Shown here piece after piece: positions 36,861 through 48,270 of a stretch of 64,000 bases of DNA. The notes under the pieces are model-generated. The model made no database searches and was not told where the DNA came from. It was given only the letters and a program-made list of their open reading frames with translations. Within the stretch, counting starts at the first letter, position 1; every line of letters begins with the position of its first letter. The DNA comes from Geminicoccaceae bacterium (lineage in GTDB: Bacteria > Pseudomonadota > Alphaproteobacteria > Geminicoccales > Geminicoccaceae), in the NCBI GenBank assembly GCA_020638495.1, contig JACKIN010000005.1:62001-126000 (forward strand). Reading direction: 5' to 3'. Both the position numbers and the translations under genes were made by a program.

Positions 36861-38051
36861 ATGCCGCGCAAGGGAATCTTCGTCTACGCCTGGGACCTGC
36901 TGGACGAGGGAGTCGCCACGGTGGCCGACCGGCTCAGGGCCGCCGGCGCCGATTCGGTGGCGCTCGCCACCTCCTACCACGCCGGCAAGTTCGTCCGGCC
37001 GCACGGCCGTTCGGGCAAGGTCTACTTCCCCGATGACGGCACCATCTATTTCCGCCATCGCCCCGAGCGCTACGGCCGCGTCGAGCCGGTGCCGCATCCC
37101 ATGCTCGAGGATTTCGACCCGCTGACCGCCCTGGCCGACGAGGCCCCCGATCTCGCCCGCGTCGGCTGGACCGTCTGCTGCCACAATTCCCGGCTCGGCC
37201 GGGCATATCCGGAGCTGATCGCGCAGAACGCCGTGAGCGACGGGCTCTTCTACAGCCTCAACCCGGCCCATCCCGACGTTCGCGAGTACGTGGTGACCAT
37301 GGTCGTCGACCAGGCCGAGCGCTACGGGCTCGATGCCGTGACGCTGGAGACGCCGGGCTGGCTGCCCTACGAGCACGGCTATCATCACGAGTTCGCTCTC
37401 GTGCCCCTCGATCCCTGGATCGGCCTCCTGCTCGGCCTCTGCTTCGCGCCCGAGAGCATGGCGGGCGCCAGGGCCGCCGGCATCGACGCGGCGGGCCTGA
37501 AGCGCCGCGTGGTATCCCACATCGAGGCCTGGTGCGCTGCCGACATCGCCGCGACACCGGCACGGGCGGGCGAATGGCAGCTCGCCGACGTCGTCACCGA
37601 CGGCGAGCTCGCCGCCTATCTGCGCTGGCGCTGCCGGGTGGTGGCCGACCTCGTCGCCGAGATCCGCGACCGCCTGCCCAAGGCGACCGAGCTGCGCATC
37701 ATCCCCTCGGTGCAGCGGCCGAGCGCCCGGAGCTGGTACGAGGGCAGCGACCTCGCCATGCTGGCCGAGGTGTGCGACGCGGTCGAGATCTGCGCCTACG
37801 AGCCCTCGGCGGCGGCCGTCGCGGCCGACATCTTCGATGTGCGCCGACGGGTCGGCGACGCGGCCCGGCTCTTTGCCATCCTCAGGCCGTCGCACCCCGA
37901 TCTCGGCGGCGGCGCCGAGGCCGCGGCCGCGGCCCGCGCCCTGCGGCAGGCCGGGGTCGAGGGTCTCGACTTCTACAATTACGGCCACTGGCGGCTCGCC
38001 GCCCTGGAGCATGTCAGGGCGGCCTTCGCCGCCTGGGAGGAGGAGCTTTGA
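36861..38051 (+). CDS. Uncharacterised TIM-barrel-like protein (glycoside-hydrolase-like)
   Basis: 396 aa, no signal peptide. Segments such as VATVADRLRAAGADSVALAT, NPAHPDVREYVVTMVVDQAE and YGLDAVTLETPGWLPYEHGY resemble (beta/alpha)8 putative glycosidases of the GHL10/DUF4015 type. ETPGW could hold a catalytic Glu. I cannot assign a substrate. ATG at 36861; the stop overlaps the TTG start of the SDR that follows (TTGA), so the pair is an operon. A sugar importer lies just to the left. Confidence 0.65.
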   Translation: MPRKGIFVYAWDLLDEGVATVADRLRAAGADSVALATSYHAGKFVRPHGRSGKVYFPDDGTIYFRHRPERYGRVEPVPHPMLEDFDPLTALADEAPDLARVGWTVCCHNSRLGRAYPELIAQNAVSDGLFYSLNPAHPDVREYVVTMVVDQAERYGLDAVTLETPGWLPYEHGYHHEFALVPLDPWIGLLLGLCFAPESMAGARAAGIDAAGLKRRVVSHIEAWCAADIAATPARAGEWQLADVVTDGELAAYLRWRCRVVADLVAEIRDRLPKATELRIIPSVQRPSARSWYEGSDLAMLAEVCDAVEICAYEPSAAAVAADIFDVRRRVGDAARLFAILRPSHPDLGGGAEAAAAARALRQAGVEGLDFYNYGHWRLAALEHVRAAFAAWEEEL

Positions 38052-38845
38052 ACCGTTACGCTGGACGAACCGTGCTGATCACCGGCAGCGGGCGTGGCAT
38101 CGGCCGGGCGACGGCGCTCAGGCTGGCGAAGGAGGGTGCGGCCGTCGCCGTGCTCGATATCGACAGCGAGCCGGCGCACGACGTGGCCCGAAAGATCGCC
38201 GACATGGGGCGGACGGCCGTGGCCCTGGTCGGCGACATCGCCGAGGACGGCGCCGGCGAGCGCTTGGTCGGAGAGGCGGAAAAGGCGCTCGGGCCGCTCG
38301 ACGTGCTGGTCAACAACGCCGCCATGGCCGGCCGCGGCACCCTCGAGGCGACCGAGCCGGACGGCTGGGATGCCGAGTTCGCCGTCACGCTGCGCGCCGC
38401 CTACAATTTCTGCCGGGCCGTCCTGCCCGGCATGGCGGAGCGCGGCCGGGGGGCCATCGTCAGCGTCGCCTCGGTCAATGCCCTGAGCGCTTTGGCCAAT
38501 CCCGCCTACAGCGCCGCCAAGGCCGGCCTTTTGGCGCTGACCCGGCAGATCGCGGTCGAGTACGGCCCGAGAGGCATTCGCGCCAACGCGGTGAGCCCCG
38601 GCACCATCCACACCGATCACCCGAGCTGGCAGGCGCGCCTCGCGCGCGATCCCGACGTCTTCGAGAAGCTGGCGCGCTGGTACCCGGTCGGCCGGGTCGG
38701 CCAGCCGGACGACATCGCCGCGGCCATCGCCTATCTCGCCGCCGACGAGGCCGGCTTCGTCAACGGCACCAATCTCGTCGTCGACGGCGGGCTGCTCGCC
38801 GGCTCGGCGCAGATGATCGAGGTGCTGACCACCGGCGCCGATTGA
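38048..38845 (+). CDS. Short-chain dehydrogenase/reductase
   Basis: 265 aa, classical SDR. It has TVLITGSGRGIGRATALRLA (cofactor), NNAAMAG, active-site Ser in IVSVASVNALS, and YSAAKAG (YxxxK). The acidic residue after strand 2 (VLDID) favours NAD(H). The TTG start follows GGAGGAG and overlaps the upstream stop. It is likely a sugar or polyol dehydrogenase working with the neighbouring hydrolase-like protein and ABC importer. Confidence 0.9.
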   Translation: MNRYAGRTVLITGSGRGIGRATALRLAKEGAAVAVLDIDSEPAHDVARKIADMGRTAVALVGDIAEDGAGERLVGEAEKALGPLDVLVNNAAMAGRGTLEATEPDGWDAEFAVTLRAAYNFCRAVLPGMAERGRGAIVSVASVNALSALANPAYSAAKAGLLALTRQIAVEYGPRGIRANAVSPGTIHTDHPSWQARLARDPDVFEKLARWYPVGRVGQPDDIAAAIAYLAADEAGFVNGTNLVVDGGLLAGSAQMIEVLTTGAD

Positions 38846-38974
38846 GGGCCGTTTGCGACGTGCCGCATTTGTGGTTTCGTTGACACACCTCTGGGCCGAC
38901 CTTATCTGACAGGCTGCAATGGCCGTGCGGGGCCGCCGTTCCGCACGGCCGAAACCGTGAGGCCACATACCGTG

Positions 38975-41698
<2,724 letters not shown>

Positions 41699-41741
41699 TC
41701 GGCCCGCTGCCACATCGCCCGACGGTCAGCGCGGCAATGCT

Positions 41742-42662
41742 CTAGTAGAGCGGTGCATCCTTCGGGATGATGGCGCCGCGATGGCGCACGACCCGGGCCG
41801 CGAGCCGCGAGCCGGCATCCACGGCCTGCGGCATCGTCGCCCCGCGCAGCCGGGCCGCGAGGTAGCCGGCGTTGAAGGAATCGCCGGCGCCCGTGGTATC
41901 GACGGGATCCGCGACACGCACCGGCAGCGCCTCGAAGCTCTCGCCATCGACGCGGAAATGCATGGGCGCCTCGCCGTCCTTGACGATCACCTCCAGGGCA
42001 CCCAGCGCATGCAGCCGATCGAGGGTCGCCCCGGGCTCGGAATCGCCGAACAGCGTCTGCTCGTCGGCGAAGCTCGGCAGCACGATCGTGGCGAGGCCGG
42101 CGGCCCGGGTCATCGTCGCCCGCGCCTCGTCGAGGTCGGGCCAGAGCCGCGGCCGGAAATTGGGGTCGAAGGCGATCTGCCTTCCGCCATCCCGCAAGGC
42201 GGCGAGCCGCACCAGCAGCCGGTCGCGATCCGCGGCCGGCAGGATGGCGAGGCTGATGCCCGAGAAATAGACGAGGTCGTAATTGCCGAGCCGCTCGAGG
42301 CGCGCGCTGCCCTCGCTGCCGGCGAAGACCGAGCGGGCGGCCGCCTCGCTGCGCCAGTAGGCGAAGCTGCGCTCGCCATTGGCATCCGTGCGGATGGCGT
42401 AGAGGCCGGGCAGCCGGCCCTGCAGCCGGGCAACCTCGCTGGTGTCGACGCCCTCCGCCTGCCAGCCGGCCAGGAGCTCGTCGCTGTAAGGGTCGTCGCC
42501 CAGGCCCGTGACATAGGCGACGCGGGCCTCGGCCGGCGCCAGCTCGCGGCGGAGATAGACGGCGGTGTTCAGCGTGTCGCCGCCGAAGCCCCGGCGCATC
42601 AGGCCCTGGCCGGCCTCGCTGAGCTCGATCATGCACTCGCCGACGCTGGCGATGGTCTTCAC
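41742..42662 (-). CDS. kdgK: 2-keto-3-deoxygluconate kinase (PfkB family)
   Basis: 306 aa. GTG at 42662 is chosen because GGAGGG lies just upstream and VKTIASVGECMIEL is the family start. The signature DTTGAGDSFNAGYLAARL holds the catalytic Asp. GFGGDTLNTAVYLRR and AYWRSEAAAR are typical of KDG kinases. The product enters the Entner-Doudoroff lower branch as KDPG. The stop is TAG at 41742-41744, about 44 bases from the secA stop, and the two genes converge. Confidence 0.87.
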   Translation of the reverse strand: MKTIASVGECMIELSEAGQGLMRRGFGGDTLNTAVYLRRELAPAEARVAYVTGLGDDPYSDELLAGWQAEGVDTSEVARLQGRLPGLYAIRTDANGERSFAYWRSEAAARSVFAGSEGSARLERLGNYDLVYFSGISLAILPAADRDRLLVRLAALRDGGRQIAFDPNFRPRLWPDLDEARATMTRAAGLATIVLPSFADEQTLFGDSEPGATLDRLHALGALEVIVKDGEAPMHFRVDGESFEALPVRVADPVDTTGAGDSFNAGYLAARLRGATMPQAVDAGSRLAARVVRHRGAIIPKDAPLY

Positions 42663-42823
42663 GCTGGCCCTCCCTCGAACTAGTTGAGGCATGCCCGAGC
42701 GCGTCGTCGCCGGCAAGTATGGAGGCCGGGGCTTGCGCGCGGGCGCCTGGAATGATCTTGTTGCGCCGGGCTGGCCCGGTGGCTGGCCCGATCACCATCG
42801 TATAGCATCGCATCGGTTGTCAC

Positions 42824-43012
42824 ATGACCCCGCTCCACTATCTCCTCTTCGCCGCCATGCTCGCGACCCTAGGTGTGCTGATCGTCGGTGTGACCGGCTT
42901 TCTCAGGGGCGGGGCCTTCAACGAGAAATACGGCAACAAGCTGATGCGCGCCCGGGTCGGCCTGCAGTTCGTGGCGCTGGCGATCCTGGCCATCCTGTTC
43001 CTCGCGCATTGA
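42824..43012 (+). CDS. HIG1-domain twin transmembrane protein
   Basis: 62 aa with two membrane helices joined by the HIG1 loop GGAFNEKYGNKLMRARVG. Bacterial HIG1 proteins are related to mitochondrial respiratory-complex assembly factors, and their role in alphaproteobacteria is thought to involve cytochrome oxidase. It is followed 34 bases later by the adenosyltransferase gene on the same strand. Confidence 0.88.
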   Translation: MTPLHYLLFAAMLATLGVLIVGVTGFLRGGAFNEKYGNKLMRARVGLQFVALAILAILFLAH

Positions 43013-43046
43013 CACCCCGAGCACCCACCTCAGCCGGAACCTGGTC

Positions 43047-43616
43047 ATGGTCCTCCTGACGAAGATCTACACGCGCGGCGGCGACCGCGGGCAGACGTCG
43101 CTCGGCGACGGTGCCCGGGTCGCCAAGCACGACCTGCGCGTGCAGGCCTACGGCACGGTCGACGAGGTCAACGCCACGGTCGGGCTGGTGCGCCTGCATG
43201 CCGGCGGCGACGCCGGGGCCGAGGCGATGCTGCGCCGGATCCAGAACGATCTCTTCGACCTCGGCGCCGATCTCTGCCGGCCCGGCGCGGATGCCGCCGA
43301 TGCCACGACGCTGCGCATCCAGGAGAGCCAGGTCCTGCGGCTCGAGCAGGAGATCGACGCCATGAACGAGGCGCTGGCGCCGCTCACCTCGTTCGTGCTG
43401 CCGGGCGGCACGCCGGCCGCCGCCCATCTCCACCTCGCCCGCACGGTCTGCCGCCGGGCCGAGCGGCTGGTGAGCGCGCTGCTCGAGCAGGAGCCCGTCA
43501 ATGCCCTGGCGCTGCGCTACCTCAACCGGCTCTCCGACCACTTCTTCGTCATGTCCCGCCACCTCAACGACAAGGGGCGGCTCGACGTGCTCTGGCAGCC
43601 CGGGGCGAACCGCTGA
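43047..43616 (+). CDS. PduO-type cob(I)alamin adenosyltransferase
   Basis: 189 aa. The ATP-binding N-terminus is KIYTRGGDRGQTSLGDGARV, with AYGTVDEVNATVG and the C-terminal CRRAERLVSAL segment, all family hallmarks. It transfers the 5'-deoxyadenosyl group of ATP to cob(I)alamin, giving the cofactor for methylmalonyl-CoA mutase-type enzymes. Its link with acyl-CoA genes downstream (etfBA, hbd) is a common alphaproteobacterial arrangement. Confidence 0.93.
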   Translation: MVLLTKIYTRGGDRGQTSLGDGARVAKHDLRVQAYGTVDEVNATVGLVRLHAGGDAGAEAMLRRIQNDLFDLGADLCRPGADAADATTLRIQESQVLRLEQEIDAMNEALAPLTSFVLPGGTPAAAHLHLARTVCRRAERLVSALLEQEPVNALALRYLNRLSDHFFVMSRHLNDKGRLDVLWQPGANR

Positions 43617-43662
43617 CCACACCTGGGGGCCGGGTGTTGGTGCCGGGCGAGGTGTTGGTTCG

Positions 43663-43691
43663 TTGACAAGGCGCCGGCCGGCGCATATCTG
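43663..43691 (+). promoter_or_regulatory. Promoter of the etfBA operon
   Basis: A consensus TTGACA (43663-43668), 17-base spacer, and TATCTG (43686-43691) lie about 73 bases before the etfB start. This is the best sigma-70-type promoter in the window. Confidence 0.75.
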
Positions 43692-43697
43692 TCCCTA

Positions 43698-43710
43698 TTG
43701 CAGTGCACAA
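43698..43710. promoter_or_regulatory. Palindromic operator candidate at the etfBA start site
   Basis: TTGCAGTGCACAA contains TGCA-G-TGCA and lies just downstream of the -10 box, where a repressor would block initiation. The half-site is similar to TGCA-type sites proposed for PhaR-like regulators, but that link is a guess. Confidence 0.35.
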
Positions 43711-43763
43711 TAAACGGGCCGCGCGATCGAACACTGCGCGATCGTTGAGCAGAGGTTGCGGAC

Positions 43764-44513
43764 ATGAAGGTGCTCGTGCCCGTCAAGCGGGTGGTCGACT
43801 ACAACGTCAAGATCAGGGTCAAGTCCGACCAGAGCGGGGTCGAGACGGCCAACGTCAAGATGTCGATGAACCCGTTCGACGAGATCGCCAACGAGGAGGC
43901 GATCCGCCTGCGCGAGAAGGGCATCGCCGAGGAGGTGGTCGCGGTCTCGCTGGGCGAGCAGAAATGCCAGGAGACCCTGCGCACCGCACTCGCCATGGGG
44001 GCGGACCGGGCGATCCACGTGCCCGCCGACGCGTCGCTGCAGCCGCTGGCCGTCGCCAAGTGCCTGAAGGTGATCGCCGAGCGCGAGGCGCCGGGGCTCA
44101 TCCTCCTCGGCAAGCAGGCGATCGACGACGACAGCAACCAGACCGGCCAGATGCTCGCAGCATTGCTCGGCTGGGCCCAGGCGACCTTCGTCTCGAAGCT
44201 CGAGGTCAAGGACGGCAAGGCGATCTGCGGCCGCGAGGTGGACGAGGGCATCGAGACGATCGAGGTGAAGCTGCCGGCGATCATCACGGTGGACCTGCGC
44301 CTCAACGAGCCGCGCTACGCCTCCCTGCCCAACATCATGAAGGCGAAGAAGAAGCCGATCGACACGATCACCGCCGAGGAGCTCGGCGTCGATGTCGCCC
44401 CCCGGCTGGTCTACACGAAGTTCGAGGAGCCGCCGAAGCGGCAGGCCGGCGTCCGGGTCGCCGATGTGGCGGAGCTGGTCGCCAAGCTGAAGACCGAGGC
44501 GGGAGTGATCTGA
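43764..44513 (+). CDS. etfB: Electron transfer flavoprotein beta subunit
   Basis: 249 aa. MKVLVPVKRVVDYNVKIRVK and the AMP-binding region (LLGKQAIDDDSNQTGQMLAA) are typical. It forms with EtfA the soluble carrier that takes electrons from acyl-CoA dehydrogenases to ETF-ubiquinone oxidoreductase. The stop overlaps the etfA start by one base (TGATG). Confidence 0.96.
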   Translation: MKVLVPVKRVVDYNVKIRVKSDQSGVETANVKMSMNPFDEIANEEAIRLREKGIAEEVVAVSLGEQKCQETLRTALAMGADRAIHVPADASLQPLAVAKCLKVIAEREAPGLILLGKQAIDDDSNQTGQMLAALLGWAQATFVSKLEVKDGKAICGREVDEGIETIEVKLPAIITVDLRLNEPRYASLPNIMKAKKKPIDTITAEELGVDVAPRLVYTKFEEPPKRQAGVRVADVAELVAKLKTEAGVI

Positions 44514-45457
44514 TGGCCGTTCTGATCCTCGCCCAGCACGACAACCAGACCCTCGACCCCGCGGTGCTGCACGCGGTGACCGCCGCCGCTGCCCTGCCCG
44601 GCCCCATGCACGTGCTGGTCGCCGGCGCCGAGTGCGGTGCCGTGGCCGAGGCCGCAGCCAAGATCGCCGGCATCGAGAAGGTGATCCGGGTCGAGCACAG
44701 CGCCTATGCCAACCCCGTGGCCGAGGACCTGACGCCGCTCGTCGTCGCCATGGCGGCGGACTACGACTACGTCCTCGCCGCCTCGACCACCTTCAGCCGC
44801 AACCTCCTGCCGCGCGTGGCAGCATTGCTCGACACGGCCCAGCTCAGCGACATCGTCGAGGTCGTCTCGCCCTCGACCTTCCGCCGCTACGTCTATGCCG
44901 GCAACGCGCTCACCACGGTCGAGAGCAAGGACGAGAAACGGGTCATCACGGTGCGCACCACCACCTTCGAGGCAGCACCGGCCGAGGGCGGCAGCGCGGA
45001 GATCACCACCGTGGCGGCGGTCGACCCGGCCGGCCTCGCCCGTTTCGTCGGCCGCGAGGTGCAGTCGAGCGCCAGGCCCGACCTCACCTCCGCCCGGGTC
45101 GTCGTCTCCGGCGGTCGCGGCATCGGCTCGGCCGAGAACTTCTCCATCGTCGAGGCGCTGGCCGACACGCTGGGTGCTGCCGTCGGCGCCAGCCGCGCCG
45201 CCGTCGATGCCGGCTACGCCCCCAATGACTGGCAGGTCGGCCAGACCGGCAAGATCGTGGCGCCGGACCTCTACATCGCCGTCGGCATCTCCGGTGCGAT
45301 CCAGCATCTCGCCGGCATGAAGGACAGCAAGGTCATCGTCGCCATCAACAAGGACGAGGAAGCGCCGATCTTCCAGGTCGCGGACTACGCGATCGTCGGC
45401 GACCTCTTCAAGCTCGTGCCCGAGCTCACCGAGGCGCTGCGGCAGGCCAAGGGTTGA
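44513..45457 (+). CDS. etfA: Electron transfer flavoprotein alpha subunit
   Basis: 314 aa. The C-terminal FAD domain carries VVSGGRGIGSAENFSIVEAL, GASRAAVDAGYAPNDWQVGQ and the recognised signature GISGAIQHLAGMKDSKVIVA. Partner of EtfB; cytoplasmic. hbd follows after a 25-base gap, probably in the same transcript. Confidence 0.96.
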   Translation: MAVLILAQHDNQTLDPAVLHAVTAAAALPGPMHVLVAGAECGAVAEAAAKIAGIEKVIRVEHSAYANPVAEDLTPLVVAMAADYDYVLAASTTFSRNLLPRVAALLDTAQLSDIVEVVSPSTFRRYVYAGNALTTVESKDEKRVITVRTTTFEAAPAEGGSAEITTVAAVDPAGLARFVGREVQSSARPDLTSARVVVSGGRGIGSAENFSIVEALADTLGAAVGASRAAVDAGYAPNDWQVGQTGKIVAPDLYIAVGISGAIQHLAGMKDSKVIVAINKDEEAPIFQVADYAIVGDLFKLVPELTEALRQAKG

Positions 45458-45482
45458 GCGGCGTCGCCCCAGGAGCGTCTGA

Positions 45483-46394
45483 ATGAACGTCTACACCGAG
45501 AAGGACTACCCGCCTCTGCCCGAGGTCCAGCGGATCGGCGTGATCGGCGCCGGCCAGATGGGCGGCGGCATCGCCCAGGTCGCGGCCCAGGCGGGCATCG
45601 ACGTGGTGCTCGTGGACGTCCGACGCGAGCAGCTCGAGGCGGCCATGGAGCTGATGGGCCGGCTGCTCGACCGGCAGGTGCAGAAGGGCACGATCGAGGC
45701 CGCCGACCGTGACGCGGCGCTCAACCGCGTGTCGACCAGCACGGATATGGCCGATCTCGGCGGTTGCGACCTCGTGGTCGAGGCCGCCACCGAGAACGAG
45801 GAGCTGAAGAAGAAGATCTTCAAGGGGCTGGTGCCGCATCTCAAGGCGGACGCGATCGTCGCCTCCAACACCTCGTCGATCTCGATCACCCGCCTCGCCG
45901 CCGCCACTGACCGGCCCGAGCGCTTCATCGGCATGCACTTCATGAACCCGGTGCCGGCGATGAAGCTGGTCGAGGTGATCCGCGGCATCGCCACGGCCGA
46001 GGACACCTACCGCTCCATCCGCGGCCTGTGCGAGCGGCTCGGCAAGACGCCGGTCACCGCCGAGGACTTCCCGGCCTTCATCGTCAACCGCATCCTGCTG
46101 CCGATGATCAACGAGGCGGTCTACACGCTCTACGAGGGTGTCGGCACGGTCGAGAGCATCGACACCGCCATGAAGCTCGGCGCCAACCACCCGATGGGCC
46201 CCCTCGAGCTCGCCGACTTCATCGGCCTCGATACCTGCCTCGCCGTCATGCAGGTGCTTTATGACGGGCTCGCCGACAGCAAGTACCGTCCCTGCCCGCT
46301 CATGGTGAAATATGTCGAGGCCGGCTGGCTCGGCCGCAAGGTCAAGCGCGGCTTCTACGACTACCGCGGCGAGACGCCCGTCCCGACCCGCTGA
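45483..46394 (+). CDS. hbd: 3-hydroxybutyryl-CoA dehydrogenase
   Basis: 303 aa. The NAD-binding motif is IGVIGAGQMGGGIAQVAAQA, and the catalytic His lies in FIGMHFMNPVPAMKLVEVI. The C-terminal helical domain (NHPMGPLELADFIGLDTCLA) forms the dimer. It interconverts 3-hydroxybutyryl-CoA and acetoacetyl-CoA in short-chain beta-oxidation or PHB-related metabolism. Linkage to etfBA fits acyl-CoA oxidation. Confidence 0.94.
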   Translation: MNVYTEKDYPPLPEVQRIGVIGAGQMGGGIAQVAAQAGIDVVLVDVRREQLEAAMELMGRLLDRQVQKGTIEAADRDAALNRVSTSTDMADLGGCDLVVEAATENEELKKKIFKGLVPHLKADAIVASNTSSISITRLAAATDRPERFIGMHFMNPVPAMKLVEVIRGIATAEDTYRSIRGLCERLGKTPVTAEDFPAFIVNRILLPMINEAVYTLYEGVGTVESIDTAMKLGANHPMGPLELADFIGLDTCLAVMQVLYDGLADSKYRPCPLMVKYVEAGWLGRKVKRGFYDYRGETPVPTR

Positions 46395-46416
46395 GGCGCC
46401 CGCGCTTTGGCGCAAC

Positions 46417-46450
46417 GCACCGTGGCCCGTGGCTGGACGGACCACGGTGC
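46417..46450. terminator. Hairpin terminator between hbd and the peroxiredoxin gene
   Basis: GCACCGTGG (46417-46425) pairs perfectly with CCACGGTGC (46442-46450) over a 16-base loop, between two convergent genes. No U tract, so it is probably a factor-assisted or bidirectional stop. Confidence 0.5.
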
Positions 46451-46462
46451 TCGGGGCCGCGT

Positions 46463-47125
46463 TCAGCCCTTGGGCTGCGCCACCACCCGCATGTAGGGCT
46501 TGAGGGCCTTCCAGCCGTCCGGGAACTTGGCCTTGGCCGCCTCGTCGGACACCGAGGGCACGATGATGACGTCGTCGCCCTGGTTCCAGTTGGCCGGCGT
46601 CGCCACCTGGTGCCTGGCGGTGAGCTGCAATGAATCGACGATGCGCAGGATCTCGTCGAAGTTGCGGCCGGTGCTCATCGGATAGGAGAGCACGAGCTTC
46701 ACCTTCTTGTCCGGCCCCACGACATAGACGTTCCGAACGGTCGCGTTGTCGGCGGCGGTGCGGCCCTTGGCGGTGTCGCCGGCGCCCTCGGGCAGCATGC
46801 CGTAGAGCTTCGCCACGGCGAGGTCCTGATCGCCGATCATCGGGTAGTTGGGGGCCGCGCCCATCGTCTCCTCGATGTCCTTCGACCAGCGGACATGGTC
46901 GTCCACGGGGTCGACGCTGAGGCCGATGATCTTGACGCCGCGCTTGTCGAACTCGGGCTTGATCCTCGCCATGGTGCCGAGCTCGGTGGTGCAGACCGGG
47001 GTGAAGTCCTTGGGATGCGAGAAGAGCACGACCCAGCTGTCGCCGGCCCACTCGTGGAAATTGATGCGTCCCTCGGTGGTCTCGGCGGTGAAGTCCGGTG
47101 CCGTGGCACCGATTGCGAGTGTCAT
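46463..47125 (-). CDS. 1-Cys peroxiredoxin (Prx6 type)
   Basis: 220 aa. The peroxidatic Cys lies in FSHPKDFTPVCTTELGTMAR, and the C-terminal extension of the Prx6 subfamily is present (LSYPMSTGRNFDEILRIVDS). It reduces hydrogen peroxide and alkyl hydroperoxides in the cytoplasm. There is no resolving Cys. Confidence 0.94.
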   Translation of the reverse strand: MTLAIGATAPDFTAETTEGRINFHEWAGDSWVVLFSHPKDFTPVCTTELGTMARIKPEFDKRGVKIIGLSVDPVDDHVRWSKDIEETMGAAPNYPMIGDQDLAVAKLYGMLPEGAGDTAKGRTAADNATVRNVYVVGPDKKVKLVLSYPMSTGRNFDEILRIVDSLQLTARHQVATPANWNQGDDVIIVPSVSDEAAKAKFPDGWKALKPYMRVVAQPKG

Positions 47126-47265
47126 CAGGCTTCTCCCCTGTATGCGACGATGGCGGCCCGTGGCCGTTGCCTCTTGCCTGGCCGGCCGGCTAGGCGCAAC
47201 CGTGCCTTGGCGCCGGCCGCCTCAGGCCTAAGATGGGGCGCATGACCAAGCGAATAAAGGGCGCA

Positions 47266-48207
47266 ATGCCAATGCCGAAGCGGATCGTCACCCTGACCCT
47301 CAATCCGGCGGTCGACGCCTCCTGCGCCACCGAGGAGGTGCGCCCGGTCAACAAGCTGCGCACGACCAACGACCGGCTCGATCCCGGCGGCGGCGGCATC
47401 AACGTGGCGCGGGTCGTCAACGAGCTCGGCGGCCAGAGCTTCGCGGTCTATGCCGCCGGCGGCCGGTCGGGCGACGTGCTCGACGAGCTGGTGCGCGATG
47501 CCGGCGTCATGGCGCACCGCATCGCCACCGCCGAGCCGACCCGGGTGAGCCATGTGGTCTTCGAGCGGCGCTCGGGCCAGGAATACCGCTTCACGCCGGA
47601 GGGCCCGATGCTCGCCGAAAGCGAATGGCAGGCCGCCCTCGCCTTCGTCGAGCTGCTCGACTTCGACTACCTCGTCGCCAGCGGCAGCCTGCCGCGCGGC
47701 GTGCCGGACGATCTCTACGCCCGGCTCGCCGAGGTGGTGAAGAAGCGTCGCGCCAGGCTCGTCGTCGACACCTCCGGGCCGGCGCTGGCCGCCGCCCTCG
47801 GCGCCGGCGTGCATCTGGTCAAGCCGAACCGGAGCGAGTTCGCCCGGCTCCTGGGGCGGGATCTCGGCGACCCGGCCGAGCTGGCGGCGGCCGCCACCGA
47901 GCTGGTTGCGTCGGGCAGCACCGAGCTGCTCGCCGTGACCATGGGCCACGAGGGTGCGCTCCTCGCCACGCCGGACGGGATCTGGCGGCTCGGCACTCCC
48001 GAGGTCGAGGCGAGGAGCGCGGTCGGCGCCGGCGACAGCTTCGTCGCCGGCATGACCTGGGGCCTCGCCAGCGGGGAGAGCGTCGAGCGCGCCTTCGCCC
48101 TCGGCGTCGCCGCCGGCACCGCCACCGTCCTCACCCCCGGCACCGAGCTCTGCCACCTGGTCGACGTGCAGCGCTTCTTCAGGGATCTCCGACCCGTCAG
48201 GGCTTGA
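47266..48207 (+). CDS. PfkB-family sugar kinase (1-phosphofructokinase type)
   Basis: 313 aa. ATG at 47266 is preferred (start MPMPKRIVTLTLNPAVDASC); in-frame ATGs at 47233 and 47242 cannot be excluded. Signature 1 is PGGGGINVARVVNELGG and the catalytic signature is SAVGAGDSFVAGMTWGLASG. The layout is that of 1-phosphofructokinase and tagatose-6-phosphate kinase. No PTS genes are near, so fructose 6-phosphate or tagatose 6-phosphate are also possible substrates. Confidence 0.87.
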   Translation: MPMPKRIVTLTLNPAVDASCATEEVRPVNKLRTTNDRLDPGGGGINVARVVNELGGQSFAVYAAGGRSGDVLDELVRDAGVMAHRIATAEPTRVSHVVFERRSGQEYRFTPEGPMLAESEWQAALAFVELLDFDYLVASGSLPRGVPDDLYARLAEVVKKRRARLVVDTSGPALAAALGAGVHLVKPNRSEFARLLGRDLGDPAELAAAATELVASGSTELLAVTMGHEGALLATPDGIWRLGTPEVEARSAVGAGDSFVAGMTWGLASGESVERAFALGVAAGTATVLTPGTELCHLVDVQRFFRDLRPVRA

Positions 48208-48232
48208 CGACGAGCGGCCCTGCACCATCTAC
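48204..48232 (+). promoter_or_regulatory. Candidate promoter of the RHH-regulator gene
   Basis: TTGACG (48204-48209) is a good -35 overlapping the kinase stop codon region. The matching -10 (around CATCTA, 48226-48231) is weak, which fits a promoter that overlaps its own operator. Confidence 0.4.
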
Positions 48233-48270
48233 CATCCACACGGATGGTTTATGGATGGTAAAAGGATGGT
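48224..48270. promoter_or_regulatory. Phased heptamer operator of the RHH regulator
   Basis: ACCATCC (48231-48237) and GGATGGT (48242-48248) form a perfect inverted repeat over ACAC. GGATGGT then recurs at 48253-48259 and 48264-48270, each 11 bp after the last. A variant ACCATCT lies at 48224-48230. One-helical-turn spacing is what ribbon-helix-helix dimers bound side by side would need. The array overlaps the probable start codon, so it is well placed for autoregulation. Confidence 0.7.

Noticed and set aside
43724..43751. GCGCGATCG direct repeat before etfB
   Set aside because: Two copies only, of a very common high-GC word; not enough for a regulatory claim.
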